Position numbers and translations under genes: made by a program. Source: 43-108 sp001915545 (GTDB taxonomy: Bacteria > Bacteroidota > Bacteroidia > Bacteroidales > Bacteroidaceae). From it: a DNA stretch of 21,063 nt. The DNA lies in NCBI GenBank assembly GCA_902491215.1, contig CABUGV010000045.1:1-21063 (forward strand). Reading direction: 5' to 3'. Below are positions 14,195-21,063 of this stretch, piece after piece. Position 1 is the stretch's first letter. Each line of letters starts with the position of its first letter. The notes beneath the pieces were generated by a model, which searched no databases, was not told the origin of the DNA, and was given only the letters and a program-made list of their open reading frames with translations.

Positions 14195-16819
14195 TTATTT
14201 TCCTCCCACGATTTTCTTTATCTCGTTGAGCTTATTGAGAGCTTCCATCGGAGTCAGGTTGTTTATGTCGAGATTTAGAATCTCGTCGCGTATCTGGCAC
14301 AGCACAGGGTCGTCCAGCTGGAAGAAACTGAGCTGCATTCCTTCTCTCGATTCTGCAATTTCGGCAGTAGGGCGCGACACTCCGTTGCCCGAGTTGTTGC
14401 TCTCCAGTTCTTTCAGTATCTGATTTGCCCTTTTAATGATGCTGGGAGCCATTCCGGCGATTTTGGCTACATGTATACCGAATGAGTGTTCACTACCGCC
14501 AGGAACGAGCTTACGCATGAATATGACCTTGCCGTCGACCTCTTTCACCGATACGTTGAAGTTCTTGATGCGCGGAAAAGATTTCTCCATCTCGTTCAGC
14601 TCATGGTAGTGCGTGGCGAAGAGCGTGCGTGCCCGTCCTCGTGTGTTTTCGTGAATGTATTCCACGATGGCCCATGCGATGGATATACCGTCGTAGGTTG
14701 ATGTTCCTCGTCCAAGCTCATCAAACAGCACCAGCGAGCGCGGAGATATGTTGTTGAGGATGTTTGCCGCCTCGTTCATTTCAACCATGAAGGTCGATTC
14801 GCCCACTGAAATGTTGTCGCTCGCACCTACACGGGTGAAAATCTTGTCGACGAGCCCTATGCGTGCACTCTCTGCCGGTACGAAACTGCCTATCTGCGCC
14901 ATGAGCGTGATGAGTGCCGTCTGGCGCAGGAGCGCCGACTTTCCGGCCATGTTGGGTCCGGTGATGATTATAATCTGCTGTTTCTGCGTGTCCAGATATA
15001 TGTCGTTGGCCACGTAGCTTTCGCCAATCGGCATCTGCTGTTCGATCACAGGGTGGCGTCCCTGTCTTATGTCGAGCACGTCGCTGTCCTCTATAACCTG
15101 ACGTATGTACTTGTTTGCCCTTGCCGTTTCGGCAAATGAGAGCAGACAGTCGAGTCTTGCCACCTGATTGGCATTTATCTGTATGGCCGGGATGAAATCG
15201 GCTGCATTTATTACAAGTTCGTTGAAAAGCCTTGTTTCGAGCGATATGATTTTTTCCTCCGCTCCGAGTATCTTTTCCTCATATTCCTTCAGCTCCTGTG
15301 TGATGTAGCGTTCGGCATTGACGAGAGTCTGTTTTCTAATCCAGTCAGGCGGAACATTCTCCTTGAATGTGTTCCTCACCTCCATGTAGTATCCGAACAC
15401 GCTGTTGAAGCCTATTTTAAGGCTCTGTATGCCCGTTGCTTCGATTTCGCGCTGCTGTATCTGCAGAAGATAATCTTTGCCCGAATAGGCTATCTTTCGC
15501 AGTTCGTCGAGTTCGCTGTCCACACCGTCGGCAATCACACCTCCCTTGTTCACCAGGAAAGGCGGGTCGCTGTTTATTTCCTTGTCTATTCTGTCGCGCA
15601 GGGCCTCGCAAAGATCCAGTTTTCGGCCTATGGCCTTCAAACTGTCGTTGTCTGCAGCCTCACACGCTTCCTTTATCGGTTTTATGGCCTGCAGAGCCAC
15701 CTTCAGCTGTACCATTTCGCGTGGCGAGACACGTCCTGTTGCCACTTTCGAAATGATTCGCTCCAGGTCGCCTATGCGATGCAGCTGTTCCTCTACCGTA
15801 TTGCGGAAATCCGGTTCGCGGAAGAAGTATTCGACAACGTTGAGCCTCTCTTCGATAGGTCGGACGTCCTTCAGCGGAAACACCATCCAGCGTCGCAGCA
15901 TACGTCCTCCCATCGGACTTATGGTCTTGTCCATCACCTCCAGAAGGCTCTTTCCTCCGTCGTTCATCGAACCGAGCAGTTCGAGGCTTCTGATGGTGAA
16001 CTTGTCCATGCGGACGTATTTATCCTCTTCTATGCGTGAAATAGAGCGTATATGGCTTATCTGCGTATGCTGTGTCTGTTCCAGATAGTAGAGTATGGCG
16101 CCTGCAGCAATGATTCCGTTCTTCAGATGGTCAACGCCGAATCCCTTTAGATTCTTCGTCTCGAAATGCGACAAAAGTTTCGAGTTGGCCGACTGCTCGG
16201 TGAAAATCCAGTCGTCGAGCTCGAATGTGAAGAATTTGTTTCCGAAGTTGCCCTCGAACATAGGTTTGCGTCCTCTTTCGAAAAGCACCTCCTTAGGGGC
16301 AAAATTGCCGAGAAGTTTGTCGATGTAGTCTGTTGTGCCCTCGGCTGTGAGAAATTCTCCCGTCGATATGTCCAGAAATGCCACTCCGCATGCCGATTTG
16401 CCGAAATGTATGGCCGCCAGGAAGTTGTTTTCCTTGTAGTTGAGCACGTTATCGCTCATGGCAACACCCGGTGTGACAAGTTCCGTGATGCCTCTCTTCA
16501 CCAGCTTCTTTGTCAGTTTTGGGTCTTCAAGCTGGTCGCAGATGGCCACACGCCTTCCCGCCCTGATGAGTTTGGGCAGATAGGTGTCGAGTGCATGGTG
16601 CGGAAATCCTGCCATCTGTGTGGCATCTTCCTTCTTTCCAGCACCTCCGCTGCGTTTAGTGAGCGTTATGCCGAGAATTTCCGACGCCGCGACAGCATCC
16701 TCGCAGTAAGTCTCGTAGAAGTCGCCGCACCTGAAGAGCATCAGCGCATCCGGATGCTTGGCCTTCAAGTCGTAGAACTGCTTCATCATCGGCGTCAATT
16801 CGTCTTTTGCCTTAGCCAT
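14195..16819 (-). CDS. mutS: DNA mismatch repair protein MutS
   Basis: 874 residues, full-length MutS that binds mismatches and small loops and recruits MutL. The N-terminal mismatch-reading motif F34-x-E36 is intact (CGDFYETYCEDA). Domains follow the usual order: mismatch-binding, connector, lever/clamp, then the ABC-type ATPase with Walker A GPNMAGKS at 621-628 and Walker B LVLFDELGRGTST with D700 and E701, and a C-terminal helix-turn-helix segment. The C-terminus (MEALNKLNEIKKIVGGK) lacks an obvious extra tetramerisation tail. The presence of FYE and not a MutS2-type Smr domain identifies it as MutS1. It converges with lgt and diverges from the ECF sigma gene. Confidence 0.98.
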   Translation of the reverse strand: MAKAKDELTPMMKQFYDLKAKHPDALMLFRCGDFYETYCEDAVAASEILGITLTKRSGGAGKKEDATQMAGFPHHALDTYLPKLIRAGRRVAICDQLEDPKLTKKLVKRGITELVTPGVAMSDNVLNYKENNFLAAIHFGKSACGVAFLDISTGEFLTAEGTTDYIDKLLGNFAPKEVLFERGRKPMFEGNFGNKFFTFELDDWIFTEQSANSKLLSHFETKNLKGFGVDHLKNGIIAAGAILYYLEQTQHTQISHIRSISRIEEDKYVRMDKFTIRSLELLGSMNDGGKSLLEVMDKTISPMGGRMLRRWMVFPLKDVRPIEERLNVVEYFFREPDFRNTVEEQLHRIGDLERIISKVATGRVSPREMVQLKVALQAIKPIKEACEAADNDSLKAIGRKLDLCEALRDRIDKEINSDPPFLVNKGGVIADGVDSELDELRKIAYSGKDYLLQIQQREIEATGIQSLKIGFNSVFGYYMEVRNTFKENVPPDWIRKQTLVNAERYITQELKEYEEKILGAEEKIISLETRLFNELVINAADFIPAIQINANQVARLDCLLSFAETARANKYIRQVIEDSDVLDIRQGRHPVIEQQMPIGESYVANDIYLDTQKQQIIIITGPNMAGKSALLRQTALITLMAQIGSFVPAESARIGLVDKIFTRVGASDNISVGESTFMVEMNEAANILNNISPRSLVLFDELGRGTSTYDGISIAWAIVEYIHENTRGRARTLFATHYHELNEMEKSFPRIKNFNVSVKEVDGKVIFMRKLVPGGSEHSFGIHVAKIAGMAPSIIKRANQILKELESNNSGNGVSRPTAEIAESREGMQLSFFQLDDPVLCQIRDEILNLDINNLTPMEALNKLNEIKKIVGGK

Positions 16820-16865
16820 ATAGTCTTTTATGTCTTTTTCTGATATATTTAGTCGAAAAACTCAG

Positions 16866-16873
16866 CTAAGATA
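16866..16873 (-). promoter_or_regulatory. Possible mutS promoter
   Basis: The minus strand reads TATCTTAG (7 of 8 to TAnnTTTG if the two n positions are free), 46 bases before the mutS start, with TTTC (16897-16894) 20 bases further upstream at the -33 position. Confidence 0.4.
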
Positions 16874-16942
16874 ATGTTTTTTCGGGTAATTCCGAAACTT
16901 TGCTTGACGTCTATTTCTGCGCAGGCCCTTATCGGTATTGCC

Positions 16943-17033
16943 GCGGGGGCTCGCAGCAGCGGCTGCAGGCGCCCGGAGTAATGTGCGCGAGCCCTCGCAG
17001 TGCTCAAGATACTGCGGTACGGGATTTTTTTTT
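16943..17033 (+). promoter_or_regulatory. GC-rich hairpin leader upstream of the ECF sigma factor gene
   Basis: GCGGGGGCTCGC (16943-16954) pairs with GCGAGCCCTCGC (16987-16998) in a 12-base stem with one G-U pair; a small hairpin GCAG-CGG-CTGC lies in its loop. A second hairpin GCAGT/ACTGC (16997-17001 with 17011-17015) shares bases with the first stem and is followed, nine bases later, by nine T (17025-17033). The arrangement looks like an attenuator or a terminator in the sigma-factor leader, but it may only be a structured spacer. The rest of the 317-base gap (16820-17136) holds a possible mutS promoter and, at 17031-17064, a TTTG plus a GTCTTTTG box that could be a sigma-gene promoter. 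Confidence 0.35.
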
Positions 17034-17136
17034 GACAAAAAAGATGTGCTTGTTACGTCTTTTGGAGCTTTTGTACGTATTTTATGGCAGAAAGGCACGG
17101 TGCACCGTCCATTCAGTTAATACAGCAATTGATTGT

Positions 17137-17691
17137 ATGAGAAAAGAAATAGTTGGAATAATGGAGAGCGAAAGGGCAAATCTTCTCAGATATGCTTGTT
17201 ACCACATTGGTAATCTGGATGATGCTGAGGACATCATCCAGAACGTATATTCGAGGGTTTGCTTCAATGACGACTTAAGAGCCGATGCAGATGCAGTGCG
17301 CAGGTATCTGTTCCGCTCTGTTTACAATGCTTGCGTTGACCACGCCAGAAGTTCACGCTCGTTTCTGTCCATACCTTTGGGCAGTGTGCGGGAATCGGAA
17401 TTTCCGTCGGAAACCATGGACAGCAGCGATGACTTTGAAAGTGAATTCAACCGCATCACGCTTCTTCTTGCAATGATTCCGGAGGAACAGGCAGAAGTAA
17501 TCCGTCTGAGAACGATAGGTGGGCTTCAGTTCGGCGATATAGCACAGATGACAGGTCTTCCCGAGAGTACAGTGAAGTCGCGCTTCAAGTATGGCATAGA
17601 GAAGGTCAGGAAACTGCTCGACCTGAAGATGCCAGAGAGTCATTACTTTAAAGCAAAAGAAAGGAAACAGTATGGATTGCATCAGATTTAG
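17137..17691 (+). CDS. ECF (extracytoplasmic function) RNA polymerase sigma factor
   Basis: 184 residues from ATG 17137 (MRKEIVGIMESERANLLRY). Region 2 (about 10-75) holds the ECF signature HIGNLDDAEDIIQNVYSRV and the core-binding and -10-reading helices; region 4 (about 115-170) holds IPEEQAEVIRLRTIGGLQFGDIA and the helix-turn-helix TGLPESTVKSRFKYGIEKVR. The frame is open back to 16900, but the extra 79 residues show no sigma homology and cross the GC-rich hairpin leader, so the start at 17137 is preferred. The last 20 bases overlap the anti-sigma gene, implying translational coupling. Its activity is presumably held by that anti-sigma factor until an envelope signal arrives. Target promoters are unknown. 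Confidence 0.92.
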   Translation: MRKEIVGIMESERANLLRYACYHIGNLDDAEDIIQNVYSRVCFNDDLRADADAVRRYLFRSVYNACVDHARSSRSFLSIPLGSVRESEFPSETMDSSDDFESEFNRITLLLAMIPEEQAEVIRLRTIGGLQFGDIAQMTGLPESTVKSRFKYGIEKVRKLLDLKMPESHYFKAKERKQYGLHQI

Positions 17692-18907
17692 AGAGATGGT
17701 TGTCGAAATAACCGGAAGCGGTTCTGCTACGGCAGAAATGGAAGAGCACATGAAGGAATGTCCGGAGTGCAGAGCTTATTACAAGCGATTTGCCGAGACA
17801 GTAGATTTGCTGACACCAAAGCACATGCCGGCCACTCATGCAAAGCGCAAGCCCGCGCGGAGCAGATTTGTGAGGACAGTGGGCTCTGCGGCCGCCGCCG
17901 TAATGATTTTCATTGCCGGTGCCGCGGTAGGATACAGCGAATTCATGTCTACAGGAGCCAAGGCCGACCCTATAGGCGTTCTCGACAACGGCATTTACAG
18001 TGTAGGCAACGTGGGAAACATGGAGATTGATATGGCCGTACGCACTTATCCCAATGAGAATTTTGAATCTTTTTTCCCTGAGAGCGGCTTCATAAGCCAT
18101 AAGCTCAAGGTTGTTCATCAGGGCGATTCGCTTTATTGGCGTCTTGACCGTGAGGGCGGGCGTCATGTGGTATTCGATTCGCATAGGATGTACATGTGGC
18201 CGATAAGCGGGCATTACGGTGTCATTGCCGGCAAGGATGGCAACATTGTCGACGGAGTGTTCAAGGACCTTATTCATCCGGAACAGATACTTGGACGTGA
18301 AAAGAAACGGGTTTCTTCTGACAACGGCGACGGATGTCTTATGGAGAAGACCGGAAATGAAATAAAGCTTGATGTTTCTGAGAGTCCTGAACAAAGCGGA
18401 GAACCGGCATTCAGACGCGAGTATGTATTTGATGTCGCTTCCGGTCTGCTGAAGAGTTTCAGAATGTGGCAGAACGATGGAGAAAAAGACGTTCTCGTCA
18501 TGTATACAGTCAGTATAAGGTATAACATTCCAATCGACCTGGACAGCCTGAAAAGTGTACCTTTCGCCTCTTACGATTGGCAGCATTGCGGACAATGGAA
18601 TGCACCTCATGCCGGACATGCAGGAGAGAGTGCCGAGGATGCAGCACGCCGTATGATCAATGCATTGATAACAGGTGAGAAAAGCGGTATTGACGAAATG
18701 ATATCATCGGAAACTTTTTCTACTCTGCACGATATTTATGCTTCATACACGATTTCGTCTGTAGGAACGCCAGAGCGTGATGAAAGCTACTGCGGAGTAA
18801 AAGTTCCTTTCAAGCTGAAGGACGGAAGCGGAAATGTGAAGGAACTGTACATCATGCTGAGAAACGACAACGATAAAGGTATCTGGATTTTCGACGGAGG
18901 GTTGTAG
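17672..18907 (+). CDS. Membrane-spanning zinc-finger anti-sigma factor with large periplasmic domain
   Basis: 411 residues. The N-terminal 65 or so residues are cytosolic and carry the zinc-binding anti-sigma (ZAS) motif H26-x3-C30-x2-C33 (EEHMKECPECRAYYKRF). One membrane helix follows at about 69-89 (TVGSAAAAVMIFIAGAAVGY). The remaining 320 residues face the periplasm: about 95-285 a region with beta-type segments (KLKVVHQGDSLYWRLDREGG, YVFDVASGLLKSFRMW) reminiscent of RseB/LolA-like folds, and about 310-411 an NTF2-like (DUF4878-type) segment from ESAEDAARRMINALITGE to KGIWIFDGGL. Those two fold calls are inferences from pattern. It overlaps the sigma gene by 20 bases. Most ZAS anti-sigmas are much shorter, so the periplasmic half is probably the signal sensor. 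The frame is intact. Confidence 0.82.
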   Translation: MDCIRFREMVVEITGSGSATAEMEEHMKECPECRAYYKRFAETVDLLTPKHMPATHAKRKPARSRFVRTVGSAAAAVMIFIAGAAVGYSEFMSTGAKADPIGVLDNGIYSVGNVGNMEIDMAVRTYPNENFESFFPESGFISHKLKVVHQGDSLYWRLDREGGRHVVFDSHRMYMWPISGHYGVIAGKDGNIVDGVFKDLIHPEQILGREKKRVSSDNGDGCLMEKTGNEIKLDVSESPEQSGEPAFRREYVFDVASGLLKSFRMWQNDGEKDVLVMYTVSIRYNIPIDLDSLKSVPFASYDWQHCGQWNAPHAGHAGESAEDAARRMINALITGEKSGIDEMISSETFSTLHDIYASYTISSVGTPERDESYCGVKVPFKLKDGSGNVKELYIMLRNDNDKGIWIFDGGL

Positions 18908-18913
18908 CACATC

Positions 18914-18933
18914 GCACATATGCGCCTATGTGC
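18914..18933. terminator. Short hairpin after the anti-sigma gene
   Basis: GCACATA-TGCGCC-TATGTGC, a perfect 7-base stem with 6-base loop, 7 bases after the stop. There is no T run, so a role in termination is uncertain. Confidence 0.3.
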
Positions 18934-19030
18934 AGTGCAAAGTGCCGCGTGCAGGGTTAAAAATGATGAATAATCGGACGTTTCGGATTAATTTATCATA
19001 CAACCTTGCAGGCGGCACTCTTTAAATTTT

Positions 19031-19038
19031 TATCTTTA
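19031..19038 (+). promoter_or_regulatory. -7 box of the nucleoside kinase gene
   Basis: TATCTTTA (7 of 8 to TAnnTTTG) about 28 bases before the start at 19066. It lies inside the longer open frame that begins at 19006, which argues against that upstream start. Confidence 0.5.
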
Positions 19039-19065
19039 AGCAATCACAGAGAATTTAATACCGAC

Positions 19066-20733
19066 ATGCTTATGGATAATAAACTGCAGATATATTGCGA
19101 GAACAACGGGGCGACCAGGGAGTTTGACTTCGGCTGCACGCTCATGGAAATTTACGAAGGCATAAAGCTGAATATGCAGAACCGGCCGTTGTGCGCGCTA
19201 GTGAACAACAAGATAGAAGGATTGCGATTCAGAGTGTTCAGCAACAAGCATATATGTTTTCTCGACATAACCTCTGCCGCCGCCCGTCGCGTGTATGTGC
19301 GTTCGCTCTGTTTTGTATTGTGGAAAGCTGTCGATGAACTCTATCCCGGCGTTTCCATGCTTATGGAAGCACCTGTCTCGAACGGTTACTATTTCACTCT
19401 CAATCTCGGACGTGAGCTCGAACTTGAAGATGCCATCAAGCTCAAGGAGCGCATGAAGGAGATTGTCGACAAGGATATGAAGTTCCATCGTGTGGAATGT
19501 CCTACGGCTGATGCCGTAAAGCTTTTCCGTGACAAAGGAATGGAGAACAAGGCACGTCTGTATGAAAGTCTCGGCACGCTCTATTCGTTCTATTATCGCT
19601 TGGAAGACACAATAGACTATTATTATGGTTCGCTTGTGCCTAGCACCGGATTCCTGAAGCTTTTCGACCTTGTGAAGTACTATGACGGCCTGCTTCTGCG
19701 TGTGCCCGACATCAAGGAACCTCATAAGCTTGGAGATGTCATAAAGCAGGAAAAGATGCTGGGTGTGTTCCGTGAAGATCATAGGCTTGAGAAACTCTTG
19801 GGTGTAAGTACTGTGGGCGATCTCAACTTCTGCTGCAAGCGCGGTATGGCAAGCGATTTGATAATGGTGTCGGAAGCTCTTCAGGAAAAGAAGATAATAC
19901 ATATTGCAGATGATATATGCAGTAGGGAGAATGTGGGAGTAGTGCTTATCTCAGGACCGTCCTCGAGCGGAAAGACAACGTTCAGCAAACGTTTGTCAAT
20001 ACAGCTTATGACATCAGGAAGAAAGCCTTATCCTGTGTCGCTCGACGACTATTTCCTCGACCGTGAAGATACTCCTAAGGACGAAAACGGTGAATATGAT
20101 TTCGAGTCTATATATGCCCTTGATCTCGATTTCTTCAACAAACAGCTCAATCAACTTCTTTCGGGTGAGGAAATAGAACTGCCGCGCTATAATTTCCAGA
20201 CAGGAAAGCGCGAGGCGAGCGGACAGAAACTGAAGCTTGAGAAGAACATGATTCTTGTGCTTGAGGGTATACATGCGCTCAACCCGATGCTTACAGAAAA
20301 GATTCCTGAGGACAGGAAATACAAGATATATGTTTCGGCGCTTACAACCATCAAGCTCGACGACCACAACTATATTCCTAACACGGACAACCGTATGATA
20401 CGTCGTATTGTACGCGACTACAAGTACCGCGGATGTTCTGCCGAAGAAACCATAAGACGATGGCCGAGTGTGCGTCGTGGCGAAGACAAATGGATATTTC
20501 CTTATCAGGAACGTGCCGACGCCATGTTCAACAGTGCACTTCTTTTCGAGCTTGCCGTACTGCGCAATCAGGTGATGCCTCTTCTCGACAATGTACAAGA
20601 AGATAAGCCTGAATACGCGGAGGCATTCAGGCTTAAGATGTTTTTGAGACTGTTCTATCCGATTTCTAGCAGAGAACTTCCGCCTACATCGCTTCTGCGC
20701 GAGTTCCTCGGAGGAAGTTCATTCAGATATTGA
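19066..20733 (+). CDS. Multidomain nucleoside (uridine-type) kinase with TGS and tRNA-synthetase-like N-terminal domains
   Basis: 555 residues from ATG 19066 (a second ATG two codons on is equally possible). The N-terminal 60 or so residues resemble a TGS domain; about 60-240 resembles the second additional domain of threonyl/alanyl-tRNA synthetases (region around FHRVECPTADAVKLF). The C-terminal half is a P-loop kinase of the uridine kinase/phosphoribulokinase group: Walker A GPSSSGKTT at 297-305, the substrate-side segment SLDDYFLDREDTP, IYALDLDFF, ELPRYNFQTGKR, and the ILVLEGIHALNP Walker-B-like strand. Family knowledge assigns phosphorylation of nucleosides, probably uridine/cytidine salvage, in the cytosol; the substrate is not proven by sequence. 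It is full length. The stop lies 15 bases before the right IS copy, with no terminator of its own visible in between. Confidence 0.88.
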   Translation: MLMDNKLQIYCENNGATREFDFGCTLMEIYEGIKLNMQNRPLCALVNNKIEGLRFRVFSNKHICFLDITSAAARRVYVRSLCFVLWKAVDELYPGVSMLMEAPVSNGYYFTLNLGRELELEDAIKLKERMKEIVDKDMKFHRVECPTADAVKLFRDKGMENKARLYESLGTLYSFYYRLEDTIDYYYGSLVPSTGFLKLFDLVKYYDGLLLRVPDIKEPHKLGDVIKQEKMLGVFREDHRLEKLLGVSTVGDLNFCCKRGMASDLIMVSEALQEKKIIHIADDICSRENVGVVLISGPSSSGKTTFSKRLSIQLMTSGRKPYPVSLDDYFLDREDTPKDENGEYDFESIYALDLDFFNKQLNQLLSGEEIELPRYNFQTGKREASGQKLKLEKNMILVLEGIHALNPMLTEKIPEDRKYKIYVSALTTIKLDDHNYIPNTDNRMIRRIVRDYKYRGCSAEETIRRWPSVRRGEDKWIFPYQERADAMFNSALLFELAVLRNQVMPLLDNVQEDKPEYAEAFRLKMFLRLFYPISSRELPPTSLLREFLGGSSFRY

Positions 20734-20775
20734 CAGTATCTTTTATTAGGGATATTCAGTAAATAGAATAAAATT

Positions 20776-20822
20776 AGCCAACTAATTCATACACAAAGTG
20801 TTGCGAATTAGCTGGCTTTTTT
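20776..20822 (+). terminator. IS-borne hairpin terminator with transposase promoter box behind it (right copy)
   Basis: AGCCAACTAATTC (20776-20788) pairs with GAATTAGCTGGCT (20805-20817) with one G-U type pair, followed by six T. TATCTTTA (20824-20831), a near match to TAnnTTTG, comes directly after, so transcripts entering from the chromosome would stop just before the IS's own promoter box. Confidence 0.65.
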
Positions 20823-20835
20823 GTATCTTTAGGTA

Positions 20836-20874
20836 TTCCCCCGAAAATAAGGTTTGACAGCCAAAACGGGGGAA
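20836..20874 (+). promoter_or_regulatory. Leader hairpin before the transposase start (right copy)
   Basis: TTCCCCCG (20836-20843) and CGGGGGAA (20867-20874) form a perfect 8-base stem with a 23-base loop. It lies at the expected transcript start and 16 bases before the transposase start codon, so it could limit translation. Confidence 0.45.
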
Positions 20875-20890
20875 ATTCCATGACTAAGAT

Positions 20891-21063
20891 ATGGCTAAGA
20901 TACAAAATATTTCAGAAATTCAGCCTACTTTGGGCTTTACAGAATTTGATATTATAGAAAAATATCGCAAGAGTTTCAATGAGAGTGAGCTTGGCAGGCT
21001 TCACTCGGTGTTTCCGTTTGAGCATATGGCAAAAGCGGCAGGCTTGTCTGATCATCGTCTGGG
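20891..21063 (+). CDS. Transposase N-terminus, right IS copy (partial)
   Basis: Start ATG at 20891; open for 57 codons to the window edge (MAKIQNISEIQPTLGF ...). Identical to the left copy's product. It resembles the N-terminal DUF772-type segment of Bacteroidota IS5/IS1182-like transposases. The catalytic domain is not in the window. Confidence 0.7.
   Translation, partial: MAKIQNISEIQPTLGFTEFDIIEKYRKSFNESELGRLHSVFPFEHMAKAAGLSDHRL

Larger units (their letters stand above)
20749..21063 (+). mobile_element. 5' end of an insertion sequence, right copy (truncated by the window edge)
   Basis: Exact reverse complement of bases 1-315. Starts GGGATATTCAG 15 bases after the nucleoside kinase stop; the base just upstream breaks the identity. 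It carries the outward hairpin terminator, promoter box, leader hairpin and transposase start in the rightward direction. The IS continues beyond the window. Confidence 0.85.

Noticed and set aside
16166..16843. 225-residue open frame antisense to the mutS start
   Set aside because: Overlaps the conserved mismatch-binding domain of MutS; a shadow.
16900..17136. N-terminal extension of the sigma factor to ATG 16900
   Set aside because: The extra 79 residues lack sigma features, are rich in Arg/Cys/Gly from a hairpin-forming leader, and cross possible promoter boxes.
17648..18619. 323-residue open frame antisense to the anti-sigma gene
   Set aside because: Shadow of a gene with an intact zinc motif and membrane helix on the other strand; no domain seen in the antisense product.
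19006..19065. Upstream start of the nucleoside kinase at 19006
   Set aside because: A promoter-like TATCTTTA box lies inside this stretch and the added residues do not look like the family's N-terminus.
1..21063. Composite transposon carrying 20 kb
   Set aside because: The interior is mostly essential housekeeping genes (polA, mutS, lgt, ychF), and contig breakage at a multicopy IS explains the identical edges more simply.

Overview
The window looks like chromosomal DNA from a Bacteroidota member, most likely Prevotella or a close relative. The signs are two secreted proteins with type IX secretion (T9SS) C-terminal sorting domains, several promoter boxes fitting the Bacteroidota -7 consensus TAnnTTTG, a DUF1680-type arabinofuranosidase, and the style of the housekeeping genes (polyprenyl synthase, PolA, YchF, Lgt, MutS, TGS-type nucleoside kinase). 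The assignment rests on protein recognition by eye, not on a search.

Layout. The first and last 315 bases are perfect inverted copies of one another. Each is the 5' end of the same insertion sequence (IS), with its transposase reading out of the window, so both edges lie inside IS copies. Inside them: a polyprenyl diphosphate synthase (-, 411-1385) diverges from a full-length DNA polymerase I (+, 1480-4248), followed by a secreted zinc/cysteine GH127-type glycosidase with a C-terminal discoidin-like domain (+, 4501-6924). Next comes an AT-rich accessory stretch (about 6925-10800): a 586-base non-coding region with two 37-base direct repeats, an orphan reading frame and a set of nested hairpins; then two exported T9SS cargo proteins (7511-8383 and 8428-10371); then a gene remnant and a perfect 36-base palindrome. 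A putative lipoprotein and a small membrane protein (-, 11712 down to 10564) follow.

The second half is compact housekeeping DNA. ychF-lgt (+, 12066-14078) converges on mutS (-, 14195-16819) at a strong two-way terminator. Diverging from mutS is an ECF sigma factor overlapping by 20 bases a zinc-finger, membrane-spanning anti-sigma factor (+, 17137-18907), preceded by an unusually GC-rich structured leader. The last gene is a multidomain nucleoside (uridine-type) kinase (+, 19066-20733), which stops 15 bases before the right IS copy.

How the genes work together: most are independent housekeeping units (isoprenoid side chains, replication/repair, lipoprotein maturation, nucleotide salvage). 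Real functional pairs are sigma/anti-sigma, ychF-lgt (co-transcribed), and the two adjacent T9SS cargo proteins. I found no clear new defence, conflict or biosynthetic system. The least explained parts are the leader and remnants around the T9SS pair, the sigma-factor leader, and the anti-sigma protein's periplasmic half.
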